A stretch of DNA of 21,578 nt from M3007 sp964589365 (GTDB lineage Bacteria > Bacteroidota > Bacteroidia > Chitinophagales > Saprospiraceae), in the NCBI GenBank assembly GCA_964589365.1, contig CAZPTQ010000091.1, positions 1 through 21,578 on the forward strand, in the 5' to 3' direction. The notes beneath the pieces are model-generated. The model did no database searches. It saw only the letters and a list, made by a program, of their open reading frames with translations, and was not told where the DNA came from. Shown here one piece after another: positions 1-8,383 of this stretch (its first letter is position 1; each line of letters starts with the position of its first letter). Made by a program: the position numbers and the translations under genes.

Positions 1-73
1 CGATAAATGACTGAATGACGATAAATGACTGAATGACGATAAATGACTGAATGACGATAAATGACTGAATGAC
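1..73. repeat. 18-bp tandem repeat, four copies, cut by window edge
   Basis: The unit cgataaatgactgaatga is repeated four times without a mismatch (1-18, 19-36, 37-54, 55-72), plus one further base. The array probably continues to the left. The plus strand has stops in all frames of the unit, while the minus strand is open in all three. An ATG on the minus strand (73-75) just after hscB would read into the array as a repeated SFSHLS hexapeptide. It may be an intergenic VNTR or the start of a repeat-containing gene; the window cannot decide. Confidence 0.9.
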
Positions 74-82
74 ATGCTTCTT

Positions 83-610
83 TTAAGCGGGTGCAAATTT
101 AGAGAGATTTTCTTTGATGCGCAACAAATACCGTTTCTTGAAAAAATATTCTTGCACTTTTTGAAGATCAGCATCGCTGCCCGTGGCTTCGGTCCAAGTG
201 GAAATGATGGGTTGAATGCTTGTTTCTAATTCGGTTTCAAGGTTTTTCACCGCTTGCAGCGTATTGGAGTATCGCTCCATATCAAAGTCCGAATTCAACT
301 CCATCAATGCTTCGTTGACGTCCATCATTTCCATGAGGAAATCTTGTGGAAGGACTGGGTTTTCATGGTTTTGGCCAAGTAATCCTTTCAATTCGAGCAC
401 GTATCGCACTCGGTTGTCGGGGTCGGAGAGCGTTTTGAAGGCTTCGTTGTTGCGTGTGGAAAGCTCGAGCATGTTCGCCTGTTCAGACTCATCAGAGAGG
501 GTGTGGAAATCAGGGTGGTATTTCTTGCTATTTAGCAAATATGCCCGACGCACTACTGCTTCGTCCACTGTAAATGCTACTGGAAGGTTGTAAAATCCAA
601 AGTGGTTCAT
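83..610 (-). CDS. hscB: HscB-type J-domain co-chaperone for Fe-S cluster assembly
   Basis: The 175-residue protein has an N-terminal J domain with the HPD motif (in KKYHPDF, near residue 32). This motif stimulates the ATPase of the Hsp70 partner. A helical C-terminal domain follows (from about residue 85), which in HscB binds the scaffold IscU. Length matches the family (about 170-176). The frame is open to an ATG at 646, but the ATG at 610 is preferred: it gives the family N-terminus (MNHFGFYNLP) and has GGAGG ten bases upstream. It starts one base after the rseP stop, so the two are probably co-transcribed and translationally coupled. No iscU or hscA is visible here. The J domain is clear; assignment to HscB rather than another short J protein rests on length and the C-terminal region. 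Confidence 0.85.
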   Translation of the reverse strand: MNHFGFYNLPVAFTVDEAVVRRAYLLNSKKYHPDFHTLSDESEQANMLELSTRNNEAFKTLSDPDNRVRYVLELKGLLGQNHENPVLPQDFLMEMMDVNEALMELNSDFDMERYSNTLQAVKNLETELETSIQPIISTWTEATGSDADLQKVQEYFFKKRYLLRIKENLSKFAPA

Positions 611-611
611 C

Positions 612-1946
612 TTAAAAAAGCCTCCAAACATCCAGTCCGAGCGCAAAAATCATCAAACCGATGAGTAGGAAAAAACCGACAGTGACAGCACGTTCCATGA
701 AGGTATCACTTACTTTGCGACCAGTGACGACTTCCCAAATGAGGAACAATACGTAGCCGCCGTCGAGCGCAGGAATCGGAAGCAAATTCATGAACGCAAG
801 TATAATGCTGAGGGAAGCTGTGACGGTCCAGAAAATCCGCCAGTCCCAAGCCGGATCAAACAATTTTCCGATACTGATAACGCTGCCGAGGTTGTCTTTA
901 ACCGAAAGATTGCCTTTAAACATTTGTCCAAAAGCCCTCATTTGGTCAGTGAGGAAGCCCCAGCCCATTTCAACGCCAGCCGGAAATGCCTGACCAAGCG
1001 TGAAGGTTTGCGTCTCTTTTTTGAAAAAACCATCGAATCTCGCACCAACACCAATTGTGCCGAGTTCGCTGATCGTCAATGACTTGGAAAGAGTATCCCC
1101 CTTCGCATTGATGATTCCAAGCGTTACAGACTGGCCTTTAAACTGGTTGGCCAATGGCCTAAACTGATCATAAAATAAAATAGGCTGTCCGTTCAAGGAC
1201 ACGACTCGGTCGTCTTTTTGTATTCCAGCACCAGCAGCGGGTTTGCCTACGATTGCGGTATCCACAATAAATGGGACACGTGCTGTAAGCAGTTCGGTTT
1301 TTAAAATTTTCGGCAGCTGCTTTGCAAAATCATCCGAGAAAGTGACGACCTGCGTTTGCCCGCCACGCTGTACAGTAGCTTGGCGTACGCCATCAAGCAT
1401 CACCGTTTTTCTGAAATCGTTTGGGTCAACCCGGTCAAAAGGCTTATCCCCCACTTTTAGAATCAGGTCGCCCTGTTGAAAGCCGCTATTAAGCAGCAGC
1501 GAGTCGAAAGCCATTCCGTTCTCCCGCAGTTCGGAAGTAGGGATATAATTTCTGCCCCAACCCCAAAGCACCATGGCGAAAAGGAAAAAGCCGAGCAAGA
1601 AATTGACAGTGACCCCGCCAATCATAATAATCAGGCGTTGCCAGGCTGGCTTTGAGCGAAACTCCCAGGGTTGAGCCGGGCCTTTCATCTGCTCCTTATC
1701 CATGCTCTCATCTACCATACCCGAAATTTTGACATAGCCGCCAAGCGGAAGCCAGCCGATGCCGTATTCAGTTTCGCCAACTTTTCGGCTGATAAGCGAG
1801 TTGAATGGTGGAGCATCAAAGAACAAATAGAATTTTTCGACGCGGGTCTTGAACCACTTGGCGGGCGCAAAGTGCCCCATTTCGTGCAGAACGATAAGTA
1901 TGGAAAGGCTGAGCAGAAATTGACAAACGATTGATAACGTATCCAT
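612..1946 (-). CDS. rseP: RseP-type site-2 zinc metalloprotease
   Basis: This is a 444-residue inner-membrane protease (E. coli RseP has about 450). The zinc-binding HEMGH (residues 21-25) lies in the first membrane helix. Periplasmic PDZ-type sequence follows; one domain is clear around GAGIQKDDRVVSLNG. The second catalytic motif NLLPIPALDGG is near the C-terminus, in the next-to-last helix. The family cuts membrane-anchored anti-sigma factors or signal peptides within the bilayer after a first cleavage outside. The HExxH glutamate, both histidines and the LDG aspartate are present, so it should be active. No sigma/anti-sigma pair is seen, and dxr, a common neighbour in Bacteroidota, is not in this stretch. 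Confidence 0.95.
   Translation of the reverse strand: MDTLSIVCQFLLSLSILIVLHEMGHFAPAKWFKTRVEKFYLFFDAPPFNSLISRKVGETEYGIGWLPLGGYVKISGMVDESMDKEQMKGPAQPWEFRSKPAWQRLIIMIGGVTVNFLLGFFLFAMVLWGWGRNYIPTSELRENGMAFDSLLLNSGFQQGDLILKVGDKPFDRVDPNDFRKTVMLDGVRQATVQRGGQTQVVTFSDDFAKQLPKILKTELLTARVPFIVDTAIVGKPAAGAGIQKDDRVVSLNGQPILFYDQFRPLANQFKGQSVTLGIINAKGDTLSKSLTISELGTIGVGARFDGFFKKETQTFTLGQAFPAGVEMGWGFLTDQMRAFGQMFKGNLSVKDNLGSVISIGKLFDPAWDWRIFWTVTASLSIILAFMNLLPIPALDGGYVLFLIWEVVTGRKVSDTFMERAVTVGFFLLIGLMIFALGLDVWRLF
621..625 (-). promoter_or_regulatory. Ribosome binding site of hscB inside rseP
   Basis: The minus strand reads GGAGG, then ten bases, then the ATG at 608-610. This is a good Shine-Dalgarno sequence in a window where most genes lack one, and it lies within the last codons of rseP. 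It decides the hscB start and suggests re-initiation by ribosomes finishing rseP. Confidence 0.6.
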
Positions 1947-1950
1947 TAAG

Positions 1951-2012
1951 GGTGAGAGATGTGAGCGGTCGTGAGAAAGTGAGAGAGTGAGAGGTGCTGA
2001 GAAATGTGAGGG
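1951..2012. repeat. Degenerate purine-rich spacer repeat (GTGAGA-like)
   Basis: This stretch just upstream of rseP consists of imperfect repeats of GTGAGA/GAGAGTGAG on the plus strand (CTCTCAC on the minus). It is non-coding and resembles the low-complexity spacers elsewhere in the window. Any rseP promoter must overlap or flank it; I could not recognise one. Confidence 0.6.
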
Positions 2013-2060
2013 TAGAAAGACCCTCCATCATTGAGGCTTTGGTTGGTAAAACGCCAAACG

Positions 2061-2096
2061 GCTTCCGAAGTTTGGGGCAAAACTACGGAAGCCGCT
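2061..2096 (-). terminator. Hairpin terminator after the pckA-coaBC-DUF4835 cluster
   Basis: An inverted repeat forms a 15-bp stem with one A/A mismatch and a six-base loop (2076-2081); the outer arms are CGGCTTCCG and CGGAAGCCG. It lies 24 bases past the stop of the DUF4835 gene. On the minus strand it is followed by a T-rich but interrupted tract (TTTGGCGTTTT), so it is a plausible intrinsic terminator. Confidence 0.55.
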
Positions 2097-2120
2097 TGGA
2101 CATTCTGTCAAAAAGCATAC

Positions 2121-3038
2121 TCAACTCCCAATTTCTCGATAGCGTTGGGTGTTGGCGGGGTCTATTTTTGACATAATTTGGATGACTCGATCTTTCTGAG
2201 GCTTCGGTGCTATTTTCCACATTTCCACCAATTCGTCTTTTTTTGCATAAGAAAACATCTGGATGATCATCGAATTAAAGTATGCTGCGCTTACCTTGTC
2301 AATGTCTTCCAGCGCAAGCAAAATGGCTGCTTTGCCTTGGTCTGAGTTGGTGCTAAACATGTCCAATCCTTTTCGGTGGTAGGTAAATATTGCGTTGCGG
2401 AAGGGCCGTACGCGAGGATTGAGGAGGTTTTCCATGATCCAATACCGATTTCGGTTTTTTCCGCCATCGCCGGGTCTCCAGCCAGGAGAAGAATTGGTGC
2501 TGGAGTTTTGTATGTTGGTCACTATTTTTTCTGCAGTCAGCAAATGTGGCTCGCCACCATACTGTGAAAAGGAGTCGTAATCCATACTCAAAATGATGTA
2601 GACATAAAATGCCAGGAGCGATGAAAGATTCTGATTGTCAGGGTTATCGCGCAAAAACTCGATGGGTTGGTTTTGCTCGTATGTGAAAAGCACATCCTTG
2701 TCTAAGTGCGAAAGCAATGGAGTATCGTAACCGCTCCCATACACCGGGCGTGTGGCCTGCACTGCAAGTTCGGCTTCAAAAAAGTTGCCGTCCAACTCTT
2801 TTGAAATTGTGAGGATAAAATTGCATTTTATCCGCTCAACCTGTTCAAAATTGTCGTTGGTCCACTTTGTGTTGTTTAAAAAATCCTTCAGCGAAACCTC
2901 CAACTGGTCAAAAACCTTTCGGTCGTTGCGCTGGAGTTGTGGGGTGCTCACCCTTACGCTGGCATTGAGTTCGCCTTGCGCGTACACCGTTGAAAAACCA
3001 ATGGAAAGCGCGAGAAAAAATGTGATTTTCTTTATCAT
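2121..3038 (-). CDS. DUF4835 family secreted protein, PorD-like (T9SS-associated)
   Basis: The 305-residue protein begins with a signal peptide (MIKKITFFLALSIGFSTVYAQ, cut after YAQ). The mature part resembles DUF4835, a Bacteroidota family often labelled type IX secretion protein PorD. Family-like sequence includes the YVYIILSMDYDSFSQYGG stretch and a C-terminal NxDQGKAAILLALEDI-type region. I recognise it partly by position: DUF4835 genes commonly follow coaBC in this phylum, as here (60 bases downstream). The start at 3038 is chosen over 3086 because it gives a clean signal peptide. The exact role of PorD is poorly known. A T9SS function would fit the sorting-domain peptidase at 16397-17968. 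Confidence 0.75.
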   Translation of the reverse strand: MIKKITFFLALSIGFSTVYAQGELNASVRVSTPQLQRNDRKVFDQLEVSLKDFLNNTKWTNDNFEQVERIKCNFILTISKELDGNFFEAELAVQATRPVYGSGYDTPLLSHLDKDVLFTYEQNQPIEFLRDNPDNQNLSSLLAFYVYIILSMDYDSFSQYGGEPHLLTAEKIVTNIQNSSTNSSPGWRPGDGGKNRNRYWIMENLLNPRVRPFRNAIFTYHRKGLDMFSTNSDQGKAAILLALEDIDKVSAAYFNSMIIQMFSYAKKDELVEMWKIAPKPQKDRVIQIMSKIDPANTQRYREIGS

Positions 3039-3098
3039 AGACCTTTGATAGTTCAGCTTGAAAATGGAGGGTTTGCTTTCAAGCAATGCCCTGACGCA

Positions 3099-4328
3099 TT
3101 ATCTCTGTTTTTGGTTGGCTGTATTGCAAATTTCTGCCACAACATCTTGCGCCACAGATGTTTTGGTTTTGAGCGAAAAATCCGTGCTGGAACCATCTCG
3201 CCTTAAAATTGTAATTTTATTCGTGTCGTAGCCAAAGCCGGCTCCCGCATCACGCATTGAATTGAGCACGATAAAATCAAAATTTTTCTTTTCCAGTTTT
3301 TGGAGGGCATTTGATTGCTCATCGTTGGTTTCGAGCGCGAACCCAACAAAGGTTTGGCTTGGCTTTTTTGCTTTTCCAAGCGTAGCTGCGATGTCCACCG
3401 TTTTTACCAATTCGAGCGAAAGGTCGCCCTCCTGCTTTTTGATTTTTGTTTCTGAAAATACTTTTGGTCTGTAATCAGCTACGGCGGCGGCCAGTACTAC
3501 AATGTCCGTTTCTGAAAAAACCGCTTCGCAAGCGTGGTACATTTCCTTTGCAGTCATGACGGAAACCACTTTTATCGCTTTGTTGAAAGGCTTCAAGTCT
3601 GTTGGTCCAAGCACCAGGGTAACCTCGGCACCTTGCCGCACTAGTTCTTCTGCAATCGCAATACCCATTTTTCCAGTCGAATGATTGCCCAAAAATCGAA
3701 CTGGGTCGAGCGGCTCAAAGGTGGGGCCTGCTGTTACGAGGGCCTTCAGATTTGACAACCCCAATTTTTTAGGGAATGTCAAATCTTCGTCAACTGCTTG
3801 TCCGACGGACAGTTGAGTGTTCAAAAACGCTACAATCTCTTCTGGCTCGGCCATGCGCCCATCGCCCACAAGGCCACTCGCCAGCTCCCCGTGCCCGACG
3901 GGGATAATCTTCACCCCATGTTCCTGCAATCGCCGGATGTTGGCTTGAGTGGCTGGGTGATGCCACATGTCCAAGTCCATAGCCGGGGCTACAATAACCG
4001 GGCATCGGGCAGAGAGATACACCGCGCTCAATATATTGTCGCACAAGCCATTGGCGAGTTTGGCTAGTGTGTTTGCCGTAGCTGGAGCAATCAGGAGCGC
4101 ATCGGCCCAAAGGCCGAGTTCTACATGGTTATTCCAGCTCGATTCAGACACCACTTCCGTAAAAACCGGGCGTTTGGAAAGTGTGGAAAGGGTGAGCGGC
4201 GCGACAAATGCTTTGGCCGACTCGGTCATCAACACCTGGACCTCGGCTCCTTGCTTCACCAGCAAACGTGTGAGGAAAGCGGCTTTGTATGCAGCTATGG
4301 AGCCAGAGATGCCTAGGATGATTTTCAT
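3099..4328 (-). CDS. coaBC: Bifunctional phosphopantothenoylcysteine decarboxylase / phosphopantothenate-cysteine ligase
   Basis: This 409-residue protein catalyses two steps of coenzyme A synthesis. The flavoprotein decarboxylase (CoaC, about 1-190) has the ILGISGSIAAYKA nucleotide-binding start, the catalytic-type His68 in NHVELG, and PAMDLDMW (115-122, the PxMNxxMW motif). The ligase (CoaB, about 193-409) begins LVTAGPTFEPLDPVR and continues with GNHSTGKMG and AAAVADYRP. The residue matching the CoaC active-site Cys (ACG...GRM in E. coli) appears to be Ser151 in LASGLVGDGRM. I believe the Ser form is common in Bacteroidota, so this need not mean loss of activity. It lies 16 bases after pckA and 60 before the DUF4835 gene. 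Confidence 0.95.
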   Translation of the reverse strand: MKIILGISGSIAAYKAAFLTRLLVKQGAEVQVLMTESAKAFVAPLTLSTLSKRPVFTEVVSESSWNNHVELGLWADALLIAPATANTLAKLANGLCDNILSAVYLSARCPVIVAPAMDLDMWHHPATQANIRRLQEHGVKIIPVGHGELASGLVGDGRMAEPEEIVAFLNTQLSVGQAVDEDLTFPKKLGLSNLKALVTAGPTFEPLDPVRFLGNHSTGKMGIAIAEELVRQGAEVTLVLGPTDLKPFNKAIKVVSVMTAKEMYHACEAVFSETDIVVLAAAVADYRPKVFSETKIKKQEGDLSLELVKTVDIAATLGKAKKPSQTFVGFALETNDEQSNALQKLEKKNFDFIVLNSMRDAGAGFGYDTNKITILRRDGSSTDFSLKTKTSVAQDVVAEICNTANQKQR

Positions 4329-4344
4329 AAAATGTTGATCAAAC

Positions 4345-5958
4345 TTATACTTTCGGTCCGGCCGCTACGATCTCCGCGCTGGCTTGATCTGTATATTTTT
4401 CAAAATTCTGGACAAATTCTTTGGCCAACGACTTGGCTTTGGCATCGTATTCTGTTCTGTCAGTCCAAGTGTTGCGTGGGTTCAGGATATCGTTTGGCAC
4501 GCCGGGACAAGTGGTCGGGATTTCCATTCCAAATACTGGGTGTTTTTCAAAGGCTACATTGTCCAAATCGCCCTGAAGGGCTGCCGTGATCATGGTACGG
4601 GTATAGGGTAGTTTGATGCGGCTGCCAATGCCGTAAGGGCCACCGGACCAGCCTGTATTGATGAGCCAAACCTTGGCTTTGCTCTTGCGGAGTTTTTTGC
4701 CCAATAGGTCAGCGTAACTGGCGGGGTGCAGGGGAAGGAAGGGAGCACCAAAACAAGCCGAGAAGGTTGATTTTGGCTCTTTTACGCCAACTTCAGTTCC
4801 AGCGACCCTTGCCGTATAGCCACTGATGAAATAATACATTGCCTGTTCTGGCGAAAGCCGGGAAATGGGCGGGAGTATGCCGTAAGCGTCGCAGGTTAAG
4901 AAAAATATGTTTTTCGGATCGCCTGCGGCGCGGCTGGGGTTTACGGCATTTTCTATATGGTTGATCGGGTATGACACGCGTGTGTTTTCAGTGATGCTGC
5001 GGTCGGCGTAGTCTACGGTGCGGGTACCTGGGAAGAATTTAATATTCTCCAAAATAGCACCATGGCGAATAGCTTTGAATATATCAGGCTCTTTTTCAGC
5101 TGTCAGATCAATTGTTTTGGCATAGCAACCACCTTCAAAATTGAATACTTCGCCTGTGCCCCAAGCGTGCTCGTCGTCGCCGATAAGCGGGCGGTTGGGG
5201 TCGGCGCTGAGGGTGGTTTTCCCGGTACCGGAAAGGCCAAAAAACAAGGCGATGTCGCCATCGTGGCCCACATTGGCAGAGCAGTGCATGGGCAGCGCAT
5301 CTTTCGTACGGGTGGGCAACACAAAGTTGATGACGGAGAAAATGCCCTTTTTTATTTCACCTGTGTAGCCGGTGCCCCCGATGAGGAGACGACGTTTTTT
5401 TACGTTCACAATCGCGAAGTTGTGCTGACGCGTGCCATCCACTGCTGGGTCGGCCTTGAATCCGGGGACGCAAAGCACTGTCCACCTGGCTTCAAAATGA
5501 GCCAATTCCTGTTGGTCTGGACGGAGAAACATATTGCTGGCGAATTGATTGCTCCAAGGGTATTCCGTGATCACACGCGCCCGTAACCGATAGTCAGGAT
5601 TCGCGCTGGCATTAGCCTCCACGTCGCGTACGTACATATCCTTTTTGCGCAAATAACTGCACACTTTGCGCCACAGTGCATCGAATTTCTTTGGCTCGAA
5701 AGCGAGGTTCACTTTTCCCCAGTTCACTTTATTGGCCGTAAAACTATCTTTCACAATAAAGCGGTCATCGGGGGAACGGCCCGTGAATTCGCCCGTATAT
5801 ATGACCAAAGCCCCAGAATCGGCCAACTGCCCCATGCCTTTTGAGATGGAATGCTCCACCAATTCTTCAGGGGAGAGATTCCAGTAGGCAGTTTTCCAGT
5901 TTTTAAGTCCAAGTTCTTGAAGATTGGCGCTGGGGTTTTTGTGTCCTAATTCTTGCAT
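4345..5958 (-). CDS. pckA: ATP-dependent phosphoenolpyruvate carboxykinase
   Basis: The enzyme converts oxaloacetate and ATP to phosphoenolpyruvate, CO2 and ADP, the entry step of gluconeogenesis. Seen in the sequence: the P-loop GLSGTGKTTLS (residues 241-251 from this start), the metal-binding kinase-2 motif LIGDDEH, and the substrate-site regions GEFTGRSPDDRF and GEIKKGIFSVINFVLP. From the ATG at 5958 it has 537 residues, the usual length for the ATP-type enzyme. The frame is open to ATGs at 6057 and 6072, which would add 33 or 38 residues with no clear family resemblance; I cannot exclude them. It is probably first in a cluster with coaBC. The ScfR/RamB-type regulator at 11697-13181 belongs to a family controlling acetate and fatty-acid carbon use, but no direct link to pckA is visible. 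Confidence 0.95.
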   Translation of the reverse strand: MQELGHKNPSANLQELGLKNWKTAYWNLSPEELVEHSISKGMGQLADSGALVIYTGEFTGRSPDDRFIVKDSFTANKVNWGKVNLAFEPKKFDALWRKVCSYLRKKDMYVRDVEANASANPDYRLRARVITEYPWSNQFASNMFLRPDQQELAHFEARWTVLCVPGFKADPAVDGTRQHNFAIVNVKKRRLLIGGTGYTGEIKKGIFSVINFVLPTRTKDALPMHCSANVGHDGDIALFFGLSGTGKTTLSADPNRPLIGDDEHAWGTGEVFNFEGGCYAKTIDLTAEKEPDIFKAIRHGAILENIKFFPGTRTVDYADRSITENTRVSYPINHIENAVNPSRAAGDPKNIFFLTCDAYGILPPISRLSPEQAMYYFISGYTARVAGTEVGVKEPKSTFSACFGAPFLPLHPASYADLLGKKLRKSKAKVWLINTGWSGGPYGIGSRIKLPYTRTMITAALQGDLDNVAFEKHPVFGMEIPTTCPGVPNDILNPRNTWTDRTEYDAKAKSLAKEFVQNFEKYTDQASAEIVAAGPKV

Positions 5959-6223
5959 AAATTTAGCTTTAAAAATTGGTTCGTCAATTAAAACGCGCAA
6001 GCCTAAATCGTGGTGAGACTTGGCGGCGGCGCTAAGGTACAGCGGAGCGAGATTCATTTTTACCTTCTCCAACCAATACTTCTACGGCAATCTTATCAAT
6101 AATTTTGCCTCGTTATTATCCAGCACTTTTGAAATCTTTAACCAATCCTTGTGCAACTCCAAGTCGGATGCCGCGTTACTGGATAAAATTCAGAAAATCG
6201 CCCTCACAATCACAATTTCAACA

Positions 6224-6895
6224 ATGAACAAACTGCTTTTTGCCTTTATCGCCTTTTTTTCGACACAATGTTTAATGGCGCAAACTACTGCCGCGCCCGA
6301 AAAAAACGACCCGCAGGCCAAAAAGGTGCTCGATAAAATCCGAAAGAAATACGATGCCTATAAAACCGTGGAAGCTGCGTTTTCTTTGGCAATAGAGGTT
6401 CCGGGACAGCCTAAAGAAATGCAAAAAGGCACCATTTCACAAGAAGGCAACAAATTCCGCCTTGACATGAGTGACCAGATAATTGTCAGCGATGGCACCA
6501 CCACTTGGGTTTACCAGAGAAAATCCAATGAGGTGCAGATCAACAACACCGACCCAAACGATGCCAACGCGTTGCTCACACCGAAGGATTTGCTCAGTCG
6601 CTATCAAAAGGGGGATTTCCTTTATACCATTACTGACAAAACCACTGAGGGCGGGAAACTGCTCACTCAAATCGAGTTCAAACCTAAAGACCGAAATTCG
6701 GAATATTCCAAGCTTCGAGTGGCTATTGACGAGAAGGCCGGGACCATTCAGAGCATCAAGGGCTTTGCTAAGGACGGTTCTCGGTACACCTTTGCCATTA
6801 CACGGCTCTCTCCAAATAAAGCCTTCGCAGCCACTCAATTTACGTTTGACACCAGCCTTTTCAAAGGGGTGCGGGTGGAGGATTTGAGGATGTAG
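6224..6895 (+). CDS. LolA-like outer-membrane lipoprotein carrier
   Basis: A 223-residue protein with a signal peptide (MNKLLFAFIAFFSTQCLMAQ, cut near residue 20). The mature part has the LolA/LolB pattern of beta strands: an early helix with ILDKIRKKYDAYKTVEAAF-like sequence, then GTISQEGNKFRLDM and VSDGTTTWVYQRKSNEVQI. In Bacteroidota such proteins are annotated as LolA-like chaperones that carry lipoproteins across the periplasm. The start at 6224 is preferred to 6020 because it begins the signal peptide and the upstream codons look non-coding. It diverges from pckA and converges on the permease at 6970. The permease lacks typical LolCDE context, so a shared pathway is only a guess. Confidence 0.85.
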   Translation: MNKLLFAFIAFFSTQCLMAQTTAAPEKNDPQAKKVLDKIRKKYDAYKTVEAAFSLAIEVPGQPKEMQKGTISQEGNKFRLDMSDQIIVSDGTTTWVYQRKSNEVQINNTDPNDANALLTPKDLLSRYQKGDFLYTITDKTTEGGKLLTQIEFKPKDRNSEYSKLRVAIDEKAGTIQSIKGFAKDGSRYTFAITRLSPNKAFAATQFTFDTSLFKGVRVEDLRM

Positions 6896-6903
6896 TTTTT
6901 AGC

Positions 6904-6971
6904 AACAGTTAAAAGGTGGCAGGTAGCATTTTAGCCTGGGCGGAATTGCTACTTGCTACTTTTAACTTGTT
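6904..6971. terminator. Imperfect inverted repeat between convergent genes
   Basis: Arms 6904-6928 and 6947-6971 are nearly complementary (AACAGTTAAAAG against CTTTTAACTTGTT, plus GTAGCA/TGCTAC), with small bulges. The repeat sits between the convergent LolA-like and permease genes, where a bidirectional terminator is expected. The sequence is of the TACTTG/CAAGTA spacer-repeat type also seen at 10904-10950. Confidence 0.4.
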
Positions 6972-8232
6972 ACTTCCTTATCGCTTCCACTGGATCCATG
7001 CGGCTTGCTTGAGACGCAGGGATTAGCCCTGAAATAACACCTACCACAGCGGAGGTAATGATGCCCCAGAAGGCATTGCTCATCGAAAGATGAATGTCGA
7101 AATCTATGGCGGCAGAGATACCCGCTGTTACCAGCCATATTAGTAACAGACCCAAAAGCCCACCGAAAATGCACAAGACAACGGCTTCGATAAGGATTTC
7201 GAGGAGGATGAACCAGCGTTTGGCGCCAAGTGCCATTTTGATGCCGATGATGTTGGTTCGTTCGCGTACGGACACAAACATGATATTTGCTACTGAAAAC
7301 ATTCCCACCAGAAGCGCGAAGCCGCCGATAAAAATACCCGCCACATTCATGGTGCCGAAAAGTTTGTCAAATAGTCCGCTGATGATAGACAAAGTGTTGA
7401 GGGCAAAATTGTTTTCCTCTCTTGGTTTTATACGACGTTCACCGCGCAAAACGCCCGTAATTTCGTCTTTCAGTTCCTCAATATCCACACCTGGTTTGGC
7501 TTTTACCTGTATACTGGTTTGCTGACCACGCCCACTGCTGCGCACTCCGAAGCCACGCCGGGCAAGGTTGTAACTCACAAGCACACCATTATCGAAGTTG
7601 AAAGGCTTGAGTAATTCTTTCCCTGATTTTTTGGTTACGCCAATGATGCGAAGTTTTCTCCCACCTACACTGATGTCTTTGCCCAAGGGGTCAATGCCCA
7701 AGCCAAATATCCCTTCAGAGATCACTGCACCAAGGATACACACGTCTGCGCCACTCTGATATTCGGCTGCAGAAAAATAACGCCCTTCGCCATCGAACTC
7801 AATGTGAAATAGTTCGTAGCAGTCCTCCGTGATTCCAAGAAAAAAAGCGTTTTCTACACTGGAGGATTGCCATTTGACCGTTTTCGAACCTAAAAATTGC
7901 CAATAACCCACTTGGTCTGCCAGTTCGAGGTCTTCTTTGAGACGCTCAAACTCATGGAAAGTGAAGTTGGGGCGGCGCATCCATTTCCAAAAGTTTTGGC
8001 CCGGGTCTTCAGCCCAGGAAAATTTTTCGATATAGATCACATCGTTGCCGAGTTTAGCCATCGAGCCGCGGATGTTGTCTTCCAAGGAATTGACTGCACT
8101 TTTTACTCCGATGATGCAGAAAATACCAATCGTGACGCCAAGCAGGGAAAGAAAGGAGCGGAGTTTGTTGGCCCATAACTGTTGCCACGCCTGCGCTGCG
8201 CCTTCGTAAAGAATTCGGAAGAATTGTTTCAT
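6970..8232 (-). CDS. ABC transporter permease, MacB/FtsX type
   Basis: The 420-residue protein has the MacB-type layout: a short N-terminal cytoplasmic stretch, a first membrane helix (LRSFLSLLGVTIGIFCIIGV), a large periplasmic MacB_PCD-like domain (about 45-275), then three C-terminal helices. The helix-adjacent motif VRERTNIIGIKMALGAKRW and the ending PASQASRMDPVEAIRK are characteristic. Such permeases work with a separate ATPase in export, lipoprotein release or mechanotransmission; no ATPase gene is next to it. Start 8232 is chosen over 8265 because the extra 11 codons come from a palindromic repeat. The substrate cannot be inferred. Confidence 0.92.
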   Translation of the reverse strand: MKQFFRILYEGAAQAWQQLWANKLRSFLSLLGVTIGIFCIIGVKSAVNSLEDNIRGSMAKLGNDVIYIEKFSWAEDPGQNFWKWMRRPNFTFHEFERLKEDLELADQVGYWQFLGSKTVKWQSSSVENAFFLGITEDCYELFHIEFDGEGRYFSAAEYQSGADVCILGAVISEGIFGLGIDPLGKDISVGGRKLRIIGVTKKSGKELLKPFNFDNGVLVSYNLARRGFGVRSSGRGQQTSIQVKAKPGVDIEELKDEITGVLRGERRIKPREENNFALNTLSIISGLFDKLFGTMNVAGIFIGGFALLVGMFSVANIMFVSVRERTNIIGIKMALGAKRWFILLEILIEAVVLCIFGGLLGLLLIWLVTAGISAAIDFDIHLSMSNAFWGIITSAVVGVISGLIPASQASRMDPVEAIRK

Positions 8233-8246
8233 CGAAACGTAGATTT

Positions 8247-8278
8247 GGAAATTGGGATATCTCAATATCCCAATTTCC
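8247..8278. repeat. Perfect palindrome upstream of the ABC permease
   Basis: Arms 8247-8260 and 8265-8278 (GGAAATTGGGATAT and its complement) are perfectly paired around the four-base loop ctca. The palindrome begins 14 bases upstream of the permease ATG and creates the spurious in-frame extension to 8265. Neither side has a long T run, so it looks like a dispersed repeat or 5'-UTR hairpin rather than a terminator. Confidence 0.75.
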
Positions 8279-8383
8279 CAATTTTGTAATTGCTCGCCGA
8301 AGGTAAAAAGCCTTTATGGGGCACAATGCGGGATTCGATGAAAAGCAAAAGTTGTTGGATGTACGCTGGGCTGTGATTTATTT

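Noticed and set aside
1..73. CRISPR array
   Set aside because: Repeats are 18 bp and directly adjacent with no spacers, so this is a simple tandem repeat.
5062..5586. 174-codon open frame on the plus strand opposite pckA
   Set aside because: It is fully antisense to a well-conserved pckA, has no recognisable domain and reflects the codon pattern of the opposite strand.
6020..6223. 68-codon upstream extension of the LolA-like gene
   Set aside because: It overlaps the possible 5' end of divergent pckA, has no family resemblance and would bury the signal peptide.
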